Shown here: positions 61,928-64,000 of the stretch, in pieces | Position numbering within the stretch: the stretch's first letter is position 1 | Layout: each line of letters begins with the position of its first letter | DNA from: Geobacter sp. | GTDB lineage: Bacteria > Desulfobacterota > Desulfuromonadia > Geobacterales > DSM-12255 | Direction of reading: 5' to 3' | DNA: 64,000 nucleotides | Assembly (NCBI GenBank): GCA_009886125.1 | Contig: VFJK01000045.1 | Coordinates: 1 to 64,000 of the forward strand | The notes under the pieces: generated by a model | Database searches by the model: none | Told to the model about the DNA's origin: nothing | What the model saw: only the letters and a program-made list of their open reading frames with translations | Translations under genes and position numbers: made by a program

Positions 61928-61958
61928 GCAGGGGCAGAAGCCTTTTTTCTGCTCCTGC
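61928..61958. terminator. Convergent hairpin between the YfhO and proC genes
   Basis: GCAGGGGCAGAA (61928-61939) pairs with TTCTGCTCCTGC (61947-61958), 12 pairs with one G-T wobble, around a seven-base loop. It lies between two converging genes, directly after one stop codon (61923) and before the other (61959). The T runs are short, so its strength is unclear; it probably works in both directions. Confidence 0.65.
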
Positions 61959-62783
61959 TCATTTTCCCAACTCCCTGGATCTGGCCGTTGCCGCCTCAAC
62001 TGCATTCATGACCGTTGCCCGGAATGAGCCTTCCTCAAGGGAATGCAGTCCGGCAATGGTTGTCCCGCCTGGCGACGTAACCTTGTCCCGCAGACTGCCG
62101 GGATGCTCACCGGTTTCGGCCAGAAGTCTGGCTGTCCCGAGTACCGTCTGCATCGCCAGGTTCAGTGAGATCTCGCGCGGCAGGCCGTTCTTGACTCCGC
62201 CGTCTGCAAGTGCTTCGATGAATGTCAGTACATATGCCGGACCGCTCCCGGAAAGCCCGGTAACCGCATCCATAAGCTTCTCCTCAACCTGGTAGCATTT
62301 CCCGACCATAGAAAATATCGCTTCGACCTCTGCCATATCCTCTTGTGTCGCACTCTTGCCGCCGGCTATGGCGGCCGCACCGCACAGTACGATTGCCGGT
62401 GTGTTCGGCATGACCCGTACGACCCTGACAGGATCGCTGAAAAAACCTTCCAGAGTGCTGCAAGAAACCCCTGCCATTATCGATACCAGCAGGTGCTTCC
62501 CGGTCATGTCATCTTTGAGGGGAGCGCAGACCGATACTGCCTGCTGAGGTTTGATTGCCAGGATGACCGTTCTGCAGGAGCGTGCGATATCCTGGTTGTC
62601 GGCAGTCGTCCCGACGCCATATACAGATACCAGCTGCTGTCGCCTGGAATCGAGAGGTTCCGCGACAAGGATCGATTTTGCTGCGGTCCCGCCTGAGACC
62701 ATCCCTTTGATGATCGCTTCGGCCATGTTGCCGCCGCCGATGAAACCGATACTTGTGTCGATCAGTGCCGATGTTCCTGCCAT
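61959..62783 (-). CDS. proC: Pyrroline-5-carboxylate reductase
   Basis: Last step of proline synthesis: NAD(P)H reduction of pyrroline-5-carboxylate. The 274-residue protein has cofactor motif GFIGGGNMAEAII, the RVMPNTPAI block, the LSGSGPAYVL signature and the substrate loop VTSPGGTTIAGL. GGAGG precedes the ATG on this strand. It runs opposite to the glycan locus and away from the following polyamine gene. Confidence 0.95.
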   Translation of the reverse strand: MAGTSALIDTSIGFIGGGNMAEAIIKGMVSGGTAAKSILVAEPLDSRRQQLVSVYGVGTTADNQDIARSCRTVILAIKPQQAVSVCAPLKDDMTGKHLLVSIMAGVSCSTLEGFFSDPVRVVRVMPNTPAIVLCGAAAIAGGKSATQEDMAEVEAIFSMVGKCYQVEEKLMDAVTGLSGSGPAYVLTFIEALADGGVKNGLPREISLNLAMQTVLGTARLLAETGEHPGSLRDKVTSPGGTTIAGLHSLEEGSFRATVMNAVEAATARSRELGK

Positions 62784-62820
62784 ATCAAATCCTCCGGTCC
62801 ATTGGTGCGGCGAAAAAACG

Positions 62821-62849
62821 TTGACATCTCCGGCTATTTATACTTAATT
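62821..62849 (+). promoter_or_regulatory. Candidate sigma-70 promoter of the polyamine gene
   Basis: TTGACA (62821-62826) is a perfect -35. A 17-base spacer leads to TTAATT (62844-62849), a weak -10 (three of six). A better -10 word, TATACT at 62839-62844, is too close to this -35. The start would be near 62856, about 45 bases before the ATG. Confidence 0.4.
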
Positions 62850-62900
62850 TTACAATTCTTTCCAGAATATTTTTTCAACCCTTTCGAGAGGAGTCGGAAT

Positions 62901-64000
62901 ATGAGTAAGGTCCTGATTATCGGAGCTGGCGGGGTAGGGCAGGTCGTTGCCCATAAATGCGCCCAGCGCCGCGATATTTTCACTGAAATCACCCTCGCAT
63001 CGAGAACTAAATCAAAGTGCGATATCATTGCCGCCCAGCTGAAGGGGAGCATCAGGACAGCAGAGGTGGATGCCGATAACGTGCCGGAACTTGTGGCATT
63101 GATCAAGACTGAGCAGCCCCGGCTGGTCATCAATGTGGCGCTCCCCTATCAGGATCTGCATATCATGGATGCCTGCCTTGAGACCGGTGTCGATTATCTC
63201 GATACCGCCAACTACGAACCCCTTGATACGGCGAAGTTCGAATACTCCTGGCAGTGGGCCTACCAGGAGCGCTTCAAGCAGGCCGGACTCATGGCGCTTC
63301 TGGGCTCAGGTTTCGATCCCGGTGTCACCAATGTCTACACAGCCCTGGCAGCGAAAAAATATCTGGATGTGATCGAGGAGCTTGACATCATCGATGCCAA
63401 TGCCGGTTCGCACGGTCAGCCCTTTGCCACCAACTTTAATCCGGAGATCAATATCCGCGAAGTGACCGCCATCTGCCGTCACTGGGAGAACGGTCAGTTT
63501 GTTGAATCGCCGCCGCTCTCTACAAAGCAGGTCTTCGATTTCCCCGAAGGGATCGGGCCGATGAACGTCTACCGCCTCTATCATGAGGAGATGGAGTCCA
63601 TCGTCAGGCATATCCCGACCATCAAGAAGGCCCAGTTCTGGATGACCTTTTCCGACAACTACCTCAAGCATCTCGAAGTGCTGCAGAACGTGGGAATGAC
63701 AAGGATCGACGCAGTAGATTACAACGGCCAGCAGATCGTTCCGATCCAGTTTCTCAAAGCCCTGCTCCCTGATCCCGGCTCTCTCGGGCCGCTGACCAAA
63801 GGGAAGACCTGCATCGGTGTCATTGCCCGCGGGACAAAGGACGGCAAGCGTCGCCAGGTTTACATCTACAATATCTGCGACCATGAATCCTGCTACAAGG
63901 AAGTCCAGTCCCAGGCGATAAGCTATACCACCGGTGTTCCGGCCGTGGTAGGTGCGATCATGATGCTGACAGGCAAATGGAAAAAGCCCGGCGTCTGGAA
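62901..64000 (+). CDS. Carboxynorspermidine synthase (saccharopine-dehydrogenase family), 3' end cut
   Basis: Joins aspartate semialdehyde with a diamine in the alternative spermidine/norspermidine pathway. The frame is open from ATG 62901 (RBS GAGAGGAG) to the window edge, at least 366 residues, so only the C-terminal end is missing. Motifs: VLIIGAGGVGQVVAHKCAQR (NADP site), VINVALPYQDLHIMDACLE, LLGSGFDPGVTNVYTA and a DANAGSHGQPFATNFNPE block that favours carboxynorspermidine synthase over true saccharopine dehydrogenase. The decarboxylase nspC would be expected just beyond the window. Confidence 0.9.
   Translation, partial: MSKVLIIGAGGVGQVVAHKCAQRRDIFTEITLASRTKSKCDIIAAQLKGSIRTAEVDADNVPELVALIKTEQPRLVINVALPYQDLHIMDACLETGVDYLDTANYEPLDTAKFEYSWQWAYQERFKQAGLMALLGSGFDPGVTNVYTALAAKKYLDVIEELDIIDANAGSHGQPFATNFNPEINIREVTAICRHWENGQFVESPPLSTKQVFDFPEGIGPMNVYRLYHEEMESIVRHIPTIKKAQFWMTFSDNYLKHLEVLQNVGMTRIDAVDYNGQQIVPIQFLKALLPDPGSLGPLTKGKTCIGVIARGTKDGKRRQVYIYNICDHESCYKEVQSQAISYTTGVPAVVGAIMMLTGKWKKPGVW

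Noticed and set aside
1..64000. Insertion sequences, integrases, phage genes or toxin-antitoxin pairs
   Set aside because: None was recognised on either strand. The mobile-looking signal is limited to the palindromic element near 57300 and to composition shifts.

Overview
This window looks like chromosome from a Geobacter-type iron-reducing bacterium (Desulfuromonadota). The main reasons are two very large secreted multiheme c-type cytochromes of the type found in Geobacter sulfurreducens (CXXCH mixed with CX4CH), a c-heme-bearing sensor kinase, a sigma-54 regulator, a split transketolase and a carboxynorspermidine synthase. The assignment rests on gene content and sequence style only. No rRNA, tRNA, CRISPR array, transposase or phage gene was seen.

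Layout. (1) 1-6536, housekeeping: the end of glutamate racemase (murI), a GerMN-domain membrane protein, a short B12-dependent methionine synthase, a small Pro/Gln-rich conserved protein, the two transketolase halves and a lone pseudopilin-like protein. (2) 6585-18240, extracellular electron transfer: a histidine kinase with a periplasmic CHTCH heme motif, a sigma-54 response regulator, a good sigma-54 promoter match, then a secreted NHL/Ig-like protein with a dockerin-like tail and two cytochromes with up to 27 and 17 heme sites. A strong terminator closes the unit. (3) 18315-20264 on the minus strand: hflX and a small membrane protein. (4) 20427-61923, a surface-glycan locus of about 41 kb, almost all on the plus strand. 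(5) 61959 to the end: proC on the minus strand and the start of a carboxynorspermidine synthase on the plus strand.

The glycan locus has recognisable modules. At its left end are a TPR membrane protein, GT2 enzymes and a DUF2304 protein. A winged-helix regulator follows, with two copies of the palindrome GTTCAT-N3-ATGAAC at its promoter and start codon. Next are five genes for a CDP-3,6-dideoxyhexose (rfbF, rfbG, rfbH, an RmlC-like epimerase and a reductase; CDP-ascarylose is the best guess). After these comes a compact acyl-building cassette: two acyl carrier proteins, two reductases (one fused to a MaoC dehydratase), a metallo-beta-lactamase-fold hydrolase, a KAS III, an FkbH-like HAD protein, an AMP-forming ligase and a GNAT protein. 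A polysaccharide deacetylase, a B12-binding radical SAM enzyme, a MurJ-like flippase, methyltransferases, GDP-mannose 4,6-dehydratase, many GT2 and GT4 enzymes and several large membrane GT-C/YfhO-type proteins complete the locus.

The acyl cassette is the best candidate for an undescribed system. It has the parts to build a short, possibly glycerate-derived, hydroxylated or unsaturated acyl group on a dedicated carrier and pass it to a sugar. The second candidate is the heme-sensing two-component system sitting directly upstream of a sigma-54-driven cytochrome operon. Functions are read from motifs and gene order; no database search was run.
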